Notes: generated by a model not told the origin, from the letters alone. A stretch of DNA of 64,000 nt from Deltaproteobacteria bacterium (GCA_016713535.1 JADJOY010000032.1:51027-115026); one strand, 5' to 3'. Shown: positions 1-9,174, counted from the stretch's first letter. Numbers and translations: made by a program.

Positions 1-1
1 C

Positions 2-523
2 CACCCCGAGGTGGTCGCGCGCGGCGTGCGCAGCGACTACCCGGCGCAGCTCGTCGACGTGCCGGCGACGGTCACGCGGCTGCTCGGGGTACGCGCGGCT
101 GGCTTCGCGCGCGAAGGGATCTCACTGGCGCCGGTGCTGGCCGGCACGGGGCGGCCCGACCCACGCAAGCAGCTCGCCCAGTACGAGGTGCCCGACTTCG
201 CGATCCGCGTGTTCCACGAGGTCTACCCCGAGCTCGAGCCGTGGTCGTTCGGCGGCGACCTGGCGGCGCTGATCGACGGCCCGTGGAAGGTGATCCAGCG
301 CTTCCAGAACGGCTCGCGGACCGCCACCTCGCTCTATCGCCTCCCCGACGAGGGCACCGACCTGGCGCGCGACGAGCCCGCCACCCTCGACGTGATGACC
401 CAGACCCTCGACGGGTGGCTCGCCGAGCACAAGGCCATCAACGGCGTCAGGCCGGCCGGCGGCGCCCGCACCATGACCCCGGAAGAGATTCAGGCGATGA
501 AGGCCCTCGGCTACGCGGGCTGA
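2..523 (+). CDS. Sulfatase, C-terminal part (5' end outside window)
   Basis: This is the last ~173 codons of a gene that begins upstream of the window; the frame is open to base 2 and no start is visible. The tail ends MTPEEIQAMKALGYAG, a pattern very common at the C-terminus of membrane or secreted sulfatases of the alkaline phosphatase superfamily. An early segment (VDVPATVTRLLG) fits the region where such enzymes name the target and then the date of delivery. The catalytic Cys/Ser motif and metal ligands would lie upstream, so activity cannot be judged. A second sulfatase lies at 10256-11806 and a sulfotransferase at 3145-4167, so sulfate-ester chemistry may be a theme of this locus (inference). 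Confidence 0.75.
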   Translation, partial: HPEVVARGVRSDYPAQLVDVPATVTRLLGVRAAGFAREGISLAPVLAGTGRPDPRKQLAQYEVPDFAIRVFHEVYPELEPWSFGGDLAALIDGPWKVIQRFQNGSRTATSLYRLPDEGTDLARDEPATLDVMTQTLDGWLAEHKAINGVRPAGGARTMTPEEIQAMKALGYAG

Positions 524-556
524 GACCGCCCCGTCTGCGGCACCGGATCACCCGCT

Positions 557-1843
557 TCAGGGCTGCGGTCCCTGGCAGCCGCCACGCCACGAGCGAAGCG
601 CGTGCCGCGGCAGGGGGGCAGGGCCCCGCCGAGACCGCGCCTCAGCGCATGTCGAGCGACCACAACAGCCCGTGCAGCGCCTGGCCTTGGCGAGCTTCGA
701 GCGCTCGGTGCGCTCCATCAGGAAGAAGATCAGCGACTGGATCGGATCGATCGCGCGCGAGGAGCCGATCGCCGCCAGCAGGTCCTGATCCTTGGCTTCC
801 GGCGAGAGAGTGGCGCCGGTCGAGCCGCGCAGCACGCAGCGCCGGCAGTAGAGCGGCGGGTTCGACGAGTTCACCTTGCGGCGCAGCTTGCGGTACCTGC
901 GGCCGTTCCAGATGGTCGCAAACGAGTCCTTCGAGAGGTCGCCGAGCACCTGGTCCGAGACGCAGCACGGGTGCACCAGGCCCTTCTCGTCGATGCTCAC
1001 CGAGGTCCACGGGTGGATGCACGGGTCGCGCGCCGGCACCTCGAGCTTCACCTTGCTGTTGGTCTTCATCGCCGGCACTTCGAAGACCGCCGGCGTGATC
1101 AGCGTGAGCGAGGCGCCATCCGCGAGCTTGCGGCACTCCTCGAACACCCGGTTGGCCTCGGCGCGGTGGTAGACGAGCGACTGGTAGCGCTGCGCCTCGG
1201 TCTGCGGCATCAGGTTCGACATGCGCACGCCGTCGAGCCGGAGCTCGAGCGCCATCTGCACCACGTCGGGCATGTCGAGGAGGTTGTCGAGGAAGACGGT
1301 GGGCGACGCCCACACCTGTGCGCCGGTCGCGGCGTGGCGATCGCGGGCCTCGACGGCACCGCGGATGCTCGCCATCAGGTTCTCGTAGCCGCGTCCGCGG
1401 ATGCGCTTGTGGCCAGCCTCGGTGGCGGCGTCCATCGAGAAGTCGATGACCGCGCCGGCGGCCGCGAGGCGGTCGATCTGATCTGGGCGCAGCAACGTGC
1501 CGTTGGTGATGATCCACGGCCTGAGCCCCGGTCGCTGGATGCGCGCGTAGAACTCGTCGAAGTTCCGCGCCAGCACCGCCTCGCCGTTGTTGTTGCCGCC
1601 GATCTTGACGGTCTCGAGAGTCGGCACCACGTCGCGGACGATGTGCTCGATCACCTCGAGCGACATGTCCGGCGCGTCGTCGGGAATCTTCGGGACGCTG
1701 CGGATCGGGCAGTGGGTGCAGTAGAGGTTGCAGCGGCCGGTGGGCGTGATCCACGCGAACACGGGGCCGTGCGCGGAGACCTCGGCGCGCTGCTCCATCG
1801 CGCGTCGCGACTCCTCGCTCGGCGGGGGAAACGGATAGCTCAT
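557..1843 (-). CDS. Radical SAM protein with SPASM-like C-terminal cysteines
   Basis: The protein carries the radical SAM cluster motif CNLYCTHC at residues 38-45 (C38, C42, C45) near the N-terminus, followed by a TIM-barrel-like region with GGNNNGEA and ITNGT segments. The C-terminal third has a second cysteine set (DPCIHPW, HPCC, YCRRC) typical of SPASM auxiliary clusters. The ATG at 1843 was chosen because the motif starts shortly after it; the longer open frame upstream is low-complexity Arg/Ser. The last ~30 codons look non-coding, while the -1 frame gives a natural ending ALHGLLWSLDMR and a stop at 642. One G seems to be missing near 680, so the true end is probably 642. Substrate unknown. 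Confidence 0.85.
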   Translation of the reverse strand: MSYPFPPPSEESRRAMEQRAEVSAHGPVFAWITPTGRCNLYCTHCPIRSVPKIPDDAPDMSLEVIEHIVRDVVPTLETVKIGGNNNGEAVLARNFDEFYARIQRPGLRPWIITNGTLLRPDQIDRLAAAGAVIDFSMDAATEAGHKRIRGRGYENLMASIRGAVEARDRHAATGAQVWASPTVFLDNLLDMPDVVQMALELRLDGVRMSNLMPQTEAQRYQSLVYHRAEANRVFEECRKLADGASLTLITPAVFEVPAMKTNSKVKLEVPARDPCIHPWTSVSIDEKGLVHPCCVSDQVLGDLSKDSFATIWNGRRYRKLRRKVNSSNPPLYCRRCVLRGSTGATLSPEAKDQDLLAAIGSSRAIDPIQSLIFFLMERTERSKLAKARRCTGCCGRSTCAEARSRRGPAPLPRHALRSWRGGCQGPQP

Positions 1844-1919
1844 CCCGTCTAGGGTGCCATAGCCGCGAAAACCGCGCCAACGCTGATGTTCGCGCGGCGC
1901 GCCCCGCCGCCGCAGCGGG

Positions 1920-2966
1920 TCACGGCTCGTTGGTCGAGATGTCCTTCCAGGGCGGCGCCCCGGTGGCGCTCTCGACCGTCCAGACCCGCTCGCGCTCGAA
2001 CGGGTGCGCGCGGACCGGGCAGCCCTCGACCGTGCACAGCGGGCAGCAATAGGACATGCACGGGTCGAGGTGGACGATCGCGTCGCCCGGCGCGCCGAGG
2101 CGGTCGAGGATCTCGTCACCGAGCATCTGCTCGAGCCCGTGCGCCTCCTCGACGGTCCAGAACCGCGGCACCACCAGGTGCAGGTCGATGTGATGGTGAC
2201 GACCCTGGCGCAGTACCCGCAGGCGATGCGGTTCGAGGAGCCCCGGCCGTCGCAGCTCGGTCAACGCCGCGAGGATGCGCCCCACCAGCTCGGGGTCGGC
2301 CTCGTCCATGAGGTGACCGACGCTCTTGCGCACGATCCGGACTCCGGACACCAGGATCTGGACGGCGACGAGCGAGGCCGCGACCGGGTCGATCCAGCCC
2401 AGGCCGGTGATGCGCACCAGACCGAGGCCAACCAGCACCGCGGCTGTCGTCACCACGTCGGTGAGGAGGTGCTGGCCATCGGCGACCAGGGCGGCCGAGC
2501 GCACCGCCTTGCCGCGGCGGATCAGGAACGAGCCCACCGCCAGGTTCACGAGCCCCGCGCCGGCCACGATCAACAGACCGGAGTCGAGGTTGGCGATCGG
2601 CGCCGGGTCGTGGATCGCCGGTATCGCCTCGACCAGGATCAGCACCGCAGCCACCACGATCAGCGCGCCCTCGACGCCCGCCGAGAACTCCTCCGCCTTG
2701 CCGTGACCGTAAGGGTGGTCGAGGTCGGCGGGACGCGAACCGACGATGAGCGTGAAGAGGGCCAAGCTCGACGCCACCACGTTGACGATGCTCTCGAGCG
2801 CATCCGAGAGCACGGCCGTGGAACCGGTGAGCCGCCAGGCTGCGAGCTTGGCGCCGAGCAGCACCACGCTGACCACCACCGAGAGCACGCCCGCGCGCAC
2901 TCGGCCGTCGGGAGCGGGGACGAGCTCGTCGGACGACGCGGAGGAAGCGACGTTCGGCACGTTCAT
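1920..2966 (-). CDS. Cation diffusion facilitator family transporter
   Basis: This 348-residue inner-membrane protein has about six hydrophobic segments and matches the CDF zinc/iron/manganese exporter family. Recognisable blocks are SDALESIVN in TM2, the YGHGKAEEFS loop, and DGQHLLTDVVT in TM5, where the H-x3-D pair belongs to the transport metal site. Aligned to FieF, the TM2 half of the site is E-x3-N rather than D-x3-D, so the metal is hard to predict. The cytoplasmic C-terminal domain (HHHIDLHLVV) is present. After it comes an unusual Cys/His tail (CMSYCCPLCTVEGC) that could bind metal. The start at 2966 follows a low-complexity region. The gene is divergent from the sulfotransferase. 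Confidence 0.9.
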   Translation of the reverse strand: MNVPNVASSASSDELVPAPDGRVRAGVLSVVVSVVLLGAKLAAWRLTGSTAVLSDALESIVNVVASSLALFTLIVGSRPADLDHPYGHGKAEEFSAGVEGALIVVAAVLILVEAIPAIHDPAPIANLDSGLLIVAGAGLVNLAVGSFLIRRGKAVRSAALVADGQHLLTDVVTTAAVLVGLGLVRITGLGWIDPVAASLVAVQILVSGVRIVRKSVGHLMDEADPELVGRILAALTELRRPGLLEPHRLRVLRQGRHHHIDLHLVVPRFWTVEEAHGLEQMLGDEILDRLGAPGDAIVHLDPCMSYCCPLCTVEGCPVRAHPFERERVWTVESATGAPPWKDISTNEP

Positions 2967-3144
2967 GTCTCGTTGGTACGGCCCCGCGGTGTCGGGCCGA
3001 GAGCGGGCCAGGCTAGCAGGCGTGGTCGGCCCGTCCCACCGGCGCCTGGCGGCTCCGGCACGCCTCACGCGCGGTTGCCACTCGCCTCCGCGCGAGGCTA
3101 TTCCCCACGGGCTCCGCCCGCGGCGGGGCCTCCCGGAGGTCCGT

Positions 3145-4167
3145 GTGTCCGAACTACAAGATCGCTTGATGTTCGTGATCGGCTCCCCCCGCTCCGGCTC
3201 GACCTTGCTCGAGCGGATGCTCGCGTCGCACTCGATGATCGCGGGCGGCCCGGAGCCGCACCTCATCACGCCGCTCGCGCACCTCGGCTACTACGACACC
3301 GTCTCCGCCGCTCCTTACGACCACCTGCGCGCGGTGGATGCGATTCGAGGCTTCGTCGCCGAGCTCCCGGATGGCGAGCGGGACTACCTCGACGCGTGCC
3401 GCGCCTACACCGACGTCCTCTACGGCCGGGCCCTGGCCAAGAGCGGCAAGCAGCGCTTCCTCGACAAGACCCCGGCCTACGGGCTGGTGCTGCCGTTCCT
3501 CGCCAGGCTCTACCCGCGCGCCAAGTACGTGGTGCTGACGCGACACCCGGCTGCGATCTTCTGCTCGTTCGCCGAGAGCTTCTTCGAGGGCGACTTCGAA
3601 GCCGCCAACGCGTTCAACCCGATCCTCGATCGCTACGTGCCGGCGCTCGCGCGCTTCCTGCGCGAGCGGCCGGTACCCCTCTGTCACGTGCGCTACGAGG
3701 ACCTGGTCGCCGATCCCGAGCGCTGGATGCGCGAGATCTTCGAGTTCCTGGGCGTACCGTTCGAGGCGAGCGCGATCGACTACGGCAAGCACGAGCACTC
3801 GAACAAGGGACTCGGTGACCCGACCGGGGTCCACAAGCACACCCGGCCGTCCACGGCCTCGATCGAGAAGTGGGCGAAGCAGCTCGCGGGCGACGAGAAG
3901 AACCTGAAGCTCGTGCGCTCGCTCACCGATCGCCTCGACCCCGCCGATCTCGCCACCTGGGGCTACGACAAGAAGACGCTCTACGCTCCCATCGACGAGG
4001 GCCGGGTGCCGGGCATCGCGCCGCGCAAGAAGAAGCTCTCGGACAGGCTCGATCGGCACTCCCTCGAGCGCTGGTTGCTGCTCGAGCTCCGCCGCAACAT
4101 CCACCACAACGCCTTCGGGCGGCTGGTGAAGAAGGTCCGCTTCGTGTGCGACGTGCTGCTCAGGTGA
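3145..4167 (+). CDS. Sulfotransferase family protein
   Basis: This 340-residue soluble protein belongs to the PAPS-dependent sulfotransferase superfamily. The 5'-phosphosulfate loop GSPRSGST lies at residues 13-20 and the 3'-phosphate region RHPAAIFCSF at about 132-141. A downstream VRYEDLVADPE block is typical of the bacterial Sulfotransfer_3 type. The GTG at 3145 was chosen because an ideal GGAGG lies five bases upstream (3135-3139) and the P-loop starts ten residues in. It probably transfers sulfate from PAPS to a hydroxyl on a carbohydrate, lipid or small molecule; the acceptor is unknown. The C-terminus is strongly basic. Confidence 0.88.
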   Translation: MSELQDRLMFVIGSPRSGSTLLERMLASHSMIAGGPEPHLITPLAHLGYYDTVSAAPYDHLRAVDAIRGFVAELPDGERDYLDACRAYTDVLYGRALAKSGKQRFLDKTPAYGLVLPFLARLYPRAKYVVLTRHPAAIFCSFAESFFEGDFEAANAFNPILDRYVPALARFLRERPVPLCHVRYEDLVADPERWMREIFEFLGVPFEASAIDYGKHEHSNKGLGDPTGVHKHTRPSTASIEKWAKQLAGDEKNLKLVRSLTDRLDPADLATWGYDKKTLYAPIDEGRVPGIAPRKKKLSDRLDRHSLERWLLLELRRNIHHNAFGRLVKKVRFVCDVLLR

Positions 4168-4245
4168 CGACGCGCCGGGCTCCCGTCCTCGACGGCGGCC
4201 GCCCGCCCACCCTGGCCGCCGCACGGCGGTCTCCGGAGGCCCACC

Positions 4246-4581
4246 ATGACCCAGTCCAAGTACCCCCTGCTCCTCGCCGTGATCGCGGCGCTCGTCGTCG
4301 GCACGGCACTTCCCGGCTGCGGCCGCACGCTCTCACGATGGGGCCTCGGCGCGCAGCGGCTGCACGCTCCCCAAGGCGCACAGGCCGTGCTCGGCATGTC
4401 GTTCCACCAGGAGGGCACCAGCACCATCAAGGACGTGGTGTTCGTGATGGACGACTGCACGGTGGTGGCGAAGGAGTACAAGGACATCTCGCCGTTCGAG
4501 GGCAAGCTCGAGATCCTCAGCCACGACGGCAAGCCCTTCCATCAGGCCGGATGCGTGCCACGCGTGGCGTCGGCGCGGTGA
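4246..4581 (+). CDS. Putative lipoprotein, unknown function
   Basis: A 111-residue protein with an N-terminal signal peptide and a lipobox-like ALPGC ending at Cys25. A good ribosome site (GGAGG, 4233-4237) precedes the ATG. The middle part (SFHQEGTSTIKDVVFVMDDCTVV) looks like a genuine folded domain. The last ~10 residues run into the repeat array that begins at 4584, so the original C-terminus may have been replaced or frameshifted there. No family recognised; likely anchored in the outer or inner membrane. Confidence 0.6.
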   Translation: MTQSKYPLLLAVIAALVVGTALPGCGRTLSRWGLGAQRLHAPQGAQAVLGMSFHQEGTSTIKDVVFVMDDCTVVAKEYKDISPFEGKLEILSHDGKPFHQAGCVPRVASAR

Positions 4582-4583
4582 TT

Positions 4584-5152
4584 TTGCGGGGGGCTGTTCC
4601 AGCCCCCCGCCCGCCGGGAGTGAATCCCGGCGGGACCCACCCCCAAGGCACTCGACTACGCTCGTGGCGTGCCGCTGGCACGCGCAGATCGGCGAGACTG
4701 GTCGTGGCGCGGACATCCTTGCGGGGGGCTCTTCCAGCCCCCCGCCCGCCGGGAGTGAATCCCGGCGCGACCCACCCCCAAGGCACTCGACTACGCTCGT
4801 GGCGTGCCGCTGGCACGCGCAGATCGGCGAGACTGGTCGTGGCGCGGACATCCTTGCGGGGGGCTGTTCCAGCCCCCCGCCCGCCGGGAGTGAATCCCGG
4901 CGGGACCCACCCCCAAGGCACTCGACTACGCTCGTGGCGTGCCGCTGGCACGCGCAGATCGGCGAGACTCGTCGTGGCGCTGACATCCTTGCGGGGGGCT
5001 CTTCCAGCCCCCCGCCCGCCGGGAGTGAATCCCGGCGGGACCCACCCCCACGGCACTCGCTTACGCTCGTGGCGTGCCGCTGGCACGCGCAAATCGGCGA
5101 GACTTGTCGTGGCGCTGGCATCCTTGCGGGGGGCTCTTCCAAACCCCCGCCT
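4584..5152. repeat. Tandem array of 135-bp structured repeats (four full units and a partial fifth)
   Basis: Units start at 4584, 4719, 4854, 4989 and 5124, exactly 135 bp apart, and differ by only a few bases. Each unit holds three perfect hairpins. The first has arms GGGGGGCT/AGCCCCCC around a short loop ending TTCC, the second CGCCGGGA/TCCCGGCG with loop GTGAA, and the third GCGTGCC/GGCACGC with loop GCT. Because 135 is divisible by three, long open frames cross the array on both strands, but they encode a 45-residue perfect repeat and are not believed. The array fills the gap between a lipoprotein and a luciferase-family gene. It is homologous to the 136-bp array at 20150-20445. Confidence 0.95.
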
Positions 5153-5179
5153 CACCCCCACCTTTCCTGGAGAGATTCC

Positions 5180-6106
5180 ATGCGTATCGGCTGGACGCTT
5201 CCGCAGCACGGCGCCGTCGCCGGCCCCGAGTCGCTGATCCGATTCTCGAAGCGCGCCGAGGACCTCGGCGTCGACAGCTTGTGGGTGTGCGAGCGACTGC
5301 TGTGGCCGGTGTCGCCCAAGGCCCCCTACCCCGCAAGCGCCGACGGCAGCCTGCCCGTCCAGTTCCAGCGCGAGCTCGATCCGCTGGAGACGCTCACCTT
5401 CGTGGCCGCGCACACCCAGCGCGCGCGCCTCGGCACCAGCGTCATCAACCTGCCCTACTACAACCCGGTCATGCTGGCGCGGCGGATCGCGAGCCTCGAC
5501 GTGCTGTCGGGCGGACGCGCCGCGATCGGCTTCGGCAACGGCTGGTCGCCCGACGAGTTCGAGGCGATGGGCGTGCCGATGAAGGCGCGGGTGCGGCGCT
5601 CCGAGGAGTACCTGACGGTGATGAAGGCGATGTGGACCACCGACCCCGTCGAGTTCCAGGGCACCTTCGTCTCGCTACCCAGGTCGGTGGTGCCGCTCAA
5701 GCCGGTGCAGAAGCCGCACCCGCCGCTCTACCTCGCCGCGTACACCGAGTCTGCGATCGAGCTCGTGGCGCGCCACGCCGATGGCTGGAACCCGGCAGGA
5801 GTGCCTGTGGCCGGGATGCAGGCGATGTGGGGCGCCATTCGCAGCCGCGCCGAGGCGCTGGGCCGCGACCCGTCGAAGCTCGAGCTCGTGGTGCGCGCCA
5901 ACCTCTACGTCACGCCGAAGGCGCTCGACGAGGCGAGCCGCGCCGTGTTCGTGGGCAGCCTCGATCAGATCCGGGCCGACCTGGATGCGACACGCGCGCT
6001 CGGCGCCCACGAGACGCTGCTCGAAGCGCAGTTCGCGACGAGCGTCGAGGCACTCGAGCCGCAGCTCGAGCTCCTCGACAGGCTGACGTCCCTCGCGCGA
6101 TCCTGA
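5180..6106 (+). CDS. LLM class flavin-dependent oxidoreductase
   Basis: A 308-residue TIM-barrel protein of the bacterial luciferase-like monooxygenase family, probably of the F420- or FMN-dependent kind. The N-terminal MRIGWTLPQHG strand, the LWVCERLLW segment, the SLDVLSGGRAAIGFGNGW block and the PLYLAAYTESAIELVARHADGW region are all characteristic. The ATG at 5180 has GGAGAG just upstream; the open frame extends further 5' only because it runs through the repeat array. Cofactor preference cannot be settled by eye. It stands alone, convergent with the alpha/beta hydrolase. Confidence 0.9.
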   Translation: MRIGWTLPQHGAVAGPESLIRFSKRAEDLGVDSLWVCERLLWPVSPKAPYPASADGSLPVQFQRELDPLETLTFVAAHTQRARLGTSVINLPYYNPVMLARRIASLDVLSGGRAAIGFGNGWSPDEFEAMGVPMKARVRRSEEYLTVMKAMWTTDPVEFQGTFVSLPRSVVPLKPVQKPHPPLYLAAYTESAIELVARHADGWNPAGVPVAGMQAMWGAIRSRAEALGRDPSKLELVVRANLYVTPKALDEASRAVFVGSLDQIRADLDATRALGAHETLLEAQFATSVEALEPQLELLDRLTSLARS

Positions 6107-6111
6107 CGCCG

Positions 6112-6198
6112 CGGGCGGGCGCAAGGCCCGCCCCTACCGTCCAGGTGTCGACGCCGGCGGTGATGCGGCCGTACGGGCGGGGCCAGTCCCCGCCCGAC
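6112..6198. repeat. Pair of GC-rich inverted repeats between convergent genes
   Basis: Two hairpins, GGGCGGGC/GCCCGCCC at about 6112-6132 and CGGGCGGGG/CCCCGCCCG at about 6174-6195, lie between the luciferase-family gene and the hydrolase, which converge here. The motif gcccgcccctac and its complement recur at 49391-49600 and 60821-60899. The element could act as a bidirectional terminator or a REP-like mobile palindrome; nothing else is seen in this gap. Confidence 0.7.
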
Positions 6199-6216
6199 GA
6201 GGCGCTTCGAGGATCT

Positions 6217-7495
6217 TCACCCCGCCGCTTGCGCGGGCGTGGGCGGCTCCTCGACACGCGGCAAGCTCGGCTCCTTGTGCTGATGCTTGAGCGCGTAGTC
6301 GGCGAGGTTCTTGATGTCGTAGCAGATCTGCCGGATGTCGTGGCCCATGGTGAGGTCGATGTGACTGTTGCCCTTCACCGGCCGCCACAAGAGGTAGTTG
6401 CTGCGCGCGTTCTTGTAGATCGAGCTGGTGCTCTTCAGGTCCGCGATCCGGTCCTGGTCCCCGAACACGATCGCCACCGGGATCTCGATCTTGTCGAAGT
6501 TCTTCTTGAAGTCGTAGTTGAGCTTGTAGCACTTGAGCTCGTCCTTGCGGATCCAGCGCGCGAACTGCCGCACCACCGCGCGCGGCTCGGGGCCGCCGCC
6601 GATGTTGAGCAAGGACTTGATGCGCTCGGGATTGGCGCGCTCCGGGTTCCACATCAGCGGGATGTACTTGGGGATCCCGCCGAGCAGCGTGCCGGGGCGG
6701 TTGAAGAACTTCTGGACGGTGCGCAGCAGCAGGTCGACCGGCACCACCTGGAACTTGAGCTCGGCCGGCTCTTCGTTCGGCGTGAGCTTGTCGACGACCG
6801 TCTCCGGCACGATCGGCAGCGCCTCCACGAAGTCGGCGAGGCGCTTGCGAGTGGCGTGGCTCACCTTGCGGGCGGTGTTGAGCTCCCACAGCAGCGCGTC
6901 GACGGCCGGCACGCCCAGGAGATCGACGAGCGCCAGCATCTGGATGAGCGGGAATCCGCGCCCGATGTCGCTCGGCGCCCCGATCGTCACCAGCCCCAGG
7001 AAGTCTTCCTGCTGCCAGGACGCGAGCCCGTAGCCGAGCATGCCGCCCATGCTGTGGCCCACGTAGACCATCTTGCGGCGGCCGGTCTTGCGCTTCACCT
7101 CGCGGATGGCCGCCGGCAGATCGAACATGAAGTAGCTGTCGACGTCCCACGCCCACTGGATGTCGCCCGGCAGCGGGCGGCCATCGCGGCGATGACGGCG
7201 GTACTGGAGCGCGGTCGAGCTCTTTGCCGTGACCGCGTAGCTCGAGGATGTGGATGTCGGCGCCGAAGAACGCCATGTTCTTCACGAACTCGCCCGACGT
7301 CCACGCGTGGCGGTTCTGCGAGAAGCCGTGCACCAGCAGGAACGGCACGCCCGCGAGTGGCTGCTCGAAGGCCACCTTCTTGGGCTTGTAGCGGGTGATC
7401 ACCAGCGTCCAGTGATCCTGGGTCTCGACCAGATACTCCTCTTCGTCACAAAGCTCTTCGAGCGAGATCCGGTCCACGTTCGCGCTGTTCGGCAT
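6217..7495 (-). CDS. Alpha/beta hydrolase (frame break near 7212)
   Basis: One gene of about 425 codons is read here across two frames. The N-terminal part (start ATG 7495, with GAGGG upstream) includes the oxyanion-hole strand PFLLVHGFSQNRHAW and the segment HILELRGHGKELDR. It then loses frame near 7212, and the +1 frame continues naturally (ALQYRRHRRDGRPLPGDIQW) into the nucleophile elbow GHSMGG and a late GNSHIDLTMG block likely to carry the catalytic His. The total length is 3n+1, as expected for one extra base. Family members hydrolyse esters or lipids; the substrate is unknown. It may be intact in the living cell if the extra base is an assembly error. Confidence 0.8.
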
Positions 7496-7608
7496 GTCGA
7501 GTGCCCTCGGTGCGGCGAGGTGACGCTTTGCGTCGATCATAGCGTTTGAGCGCGTGCTAGTCTCGCGCGCCCCGCGATACCGCGGCTCGATCCGCCGGAG
7601 CCTCCGCC

Positions 7609-8187
7609 ATGCCGACCGCGTCCTCTCCCGCCGACCGCGACCGCCTGCGCGCCCTCCTCCTCGAGCACAGCGTACGGTGGGGCGAGTTCACCCTCGCCTC
7701 CGGCAAGAAGAGCGACCTCTACATCGATGCCCGCGTCACGCTGATGCTGCCCGAGGGGCTGAGCCTCGCCGGCAAGCTGCTGCTCGAGCAGATCGACGCC
7801 ACCTTCCAGCCCGCCGACCTCGACGCCGTCGGCGGCATGGCGGTGGGTGCGGTGCCCCTCGTCAGCGCATGCCTGGTCCACGCCGCGGCCGACTCCCGCT
7901 GGCGCGGCCTGCGGGGGTTCTTCGTGCGCAAGGAGGCCAAGGGCCACGGCCTCGGCAAGCGCGTCGAGGGCGCGTTCCGCGCCGGCGATCGGGTGGTGCT
8001 CCTCGAGGACGTGGTGACCTCGGGCGGGTCGTCCAAGCTCGCCGCGGACGCGGTCCAGGAAGCCGGTGGGCAGGTGCGCCGGGTGGTCGCGATCGTCGAT
8101 CGAGACGAAGGCGGGGCGGCAGCCCTCGCCGGGGCCGGAGGCTTGAGTGCGATCTTCCGGCGCGCCGACCTCGTCGCACCGAGCTGA
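7609..8187 (+). CDS. pyrE: Orotate phosphoribosyltransferase
   Basis: This 192-residue cytosolic enzyme joins orotate to PRPP to make OMP in de novo pyrimidine synthesis. The PRPP-binding motif VVLLEDVVTSGGSS lies at about residues 129-142, the loop FFVRKEAKGHG at 104-114, and the substrate strand FTLASGKKSDLYID at 27-40. Length fits the family. The ATG at 7609 has GGAG nine bases upstream. It is divergent from the hydrolase gene and convergent with the next gene, so it is probably transcribed alone. Confidence 0.93.
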   Translation: MPTASSPADRDRLRALLLEHSVRWGEFTLASGKKSDLYIDARVTLMLPEGLSLAGKLLLEQIDATFQPADLDAVGGMAVGAVPLVSACLVHAAADSRWRGLRGFFVRKEAKGHGLGKRVEGAFRAGDRVVLLEDVVTSGGSSKLAADAVQEAGGQVRRVVAIVDRDEGGAAALAGAGGLSAIFRRADLVAPS

Positions 8188-8193
8188 GCGGCC

Positions 8194-8646
8194 TCAGCGC
8201 GGTGCGCCCCGGAACGAGTCGAACCAGGCGAGCGCCTCCGCCTCGGTCTCGACGGCGGTCGCGGTGACACCGCGATTCGCCAGCACCACCACGCCGAAGC
8301 GCTCCGGGTCGAGCCACGTCGCGGGCGCCACGAGCGCCAGCCGCACGCTCATGGCGGACGCCTGCGCCCAGCGCTCGGCGGACGCGAAGCGCTCACTCAA
8401 GCTCGGCGTGAGGAAGCCGCTCAGCCCGGTGAGGTCGATCAGGAGCTCGGTCAGCCCCGCGGCGCGAGTCCGATCGATCGCCTGCTCCACCAGCGCCACG
8501 CCCTGCTCGAGCGTGACCGTGCCGGACGCTCGGTAGAACGCCCGATCGCCGACGACCTCGTAGTGCTCGAGTGGCCTAATTTCGGCACCCCGCAGGCGCC
8601 CAGGGCGGCGCCGGAATTCTACGTGCGACCACCGCGCGACCAGCAC
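8194..8646 (-). CDS. STAS/SpoIIAA-like domain protein, unknown function
   Basis: A protein of up to 150 residues whose core (HYEVVGDRAFYRASGTVTLEQ, then TELLIDLTGLSGF and a closing ALAWF helix) resembles single-domain STAS/SpoIIAA-like proteins of Gram-negative bacteria. Some of these respond to light or stress, or act as anti-anti-sigma-like switches. The only start in frame is GTG at 8646 and its ribosome site is poor; the true start may lie nearer the domain (about residue 25). It ends seven bases from the end of pyrE, which converges on it. Family assignment is by fold pattern only. Confidence 0.5.
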   Translation of the reverse strand: MLVARWSHVEFRRRPGRLRGAEIRPLEHYEVVGDRAFYRASGTVTLEQGVALVEQAIDRTRAAGLTELLIDLTGLSGFLTPSLSERFASAERWAQASAMSVRLALVAPATWLDPERFGVVVLANRGVTATAVETEAEALAWFDSFRGAPR

Positions 8647-8685
8647 CGAGGCATGCCCTGCGGCGCTCCACCACCCACCCGCCTG

Positions 8686-9174
8686 CTACGGCGCGCGACG
8701 CTGGAACGGGCGGGCGAACTGGGGCAGCGTGGCGAGGATCACCAGCGCGAGCACGGTGCTGAGGACCGCGGTGGCCTCGCGCCCCATCCCCGCCGCCACG
8801 CCGATCGCGGCGGTGAGCCAGATGCCCGCGGCCGTCGTCAGCCCCTGCACGTCCGCCTCGCCGCCACGCTTGATGATGGTGCCGGCACCCAGGAAGCCGA
8901 TCCCCGCGGTGAGCCCCTGAAGCACCCGCGTGAGGTCCGCGTTCGCGACACCGGCCTGCTGAGGGATGAGCACGAACAGCGCCGCGCCGAGGGCCACCAG
9001 CATGTGCGTCCGCATGCCGGCGGACTTTCCCTTGTGCTCGCGCTCGAAGCCGAGCGTTCCACCCAGGATCGCGGCGAGGAGCATACGCACACCGATCCGC
9101 GTGGCCTGGCCGACGTCGGTGAGGTCGGAGAACTCCTCCGTCACCGCCTGCAACATCTCGCTCCACGGGTCCAT
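8686..9174 (-). CDS. MgtC/SapB family membrane protein
   Basis: A 162-residue inner-membrane protein with four to five hydrophobic helices. The signature blocks RMLLAAILGGTLGFEREHKGKSAGMRTH and GIGFLGAGTIIKRG are the conserved core of the MgtC/SapB family (split here as visible motifs at residues 30-57 and 91-104). Only the membrane domain is present; the cytoplasmic ACT-like domain of virulence MgtC is absent. Roles in magnesium limitation and ATP synthase control are known for some members but should not be assumed here. Confidence 0.9.
   Translation of the reverse strand: MDPWSEMLQAVTEEFSDLTDVGQATRIGVRMLLAAILGGTLGFEREHKGKSAGMRTHMLVALGAALFVLIPQQAGVANADLTRVLQGLTAGIGFLGAGTIIKRGGEADVQGLTTAAGIWLTAAIGVAAGMGREATAVLSTVLALVILATLPQFARPFQRRAP

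Noticed and set aside
2004-3818. Plus-strand frame over the CDF and sulfotransferase genes
   Set aside because: It overlaps two genes with clear family motifs and has shadow-type His/Arg composition.
4333-5413. Open frames through the 135-bp array giving a 45-residue repeat protein
   Set aside because: Both strands are open, repeats are identical at DNA level including silent positions, and no start signal is present; they follow from a 3n period.
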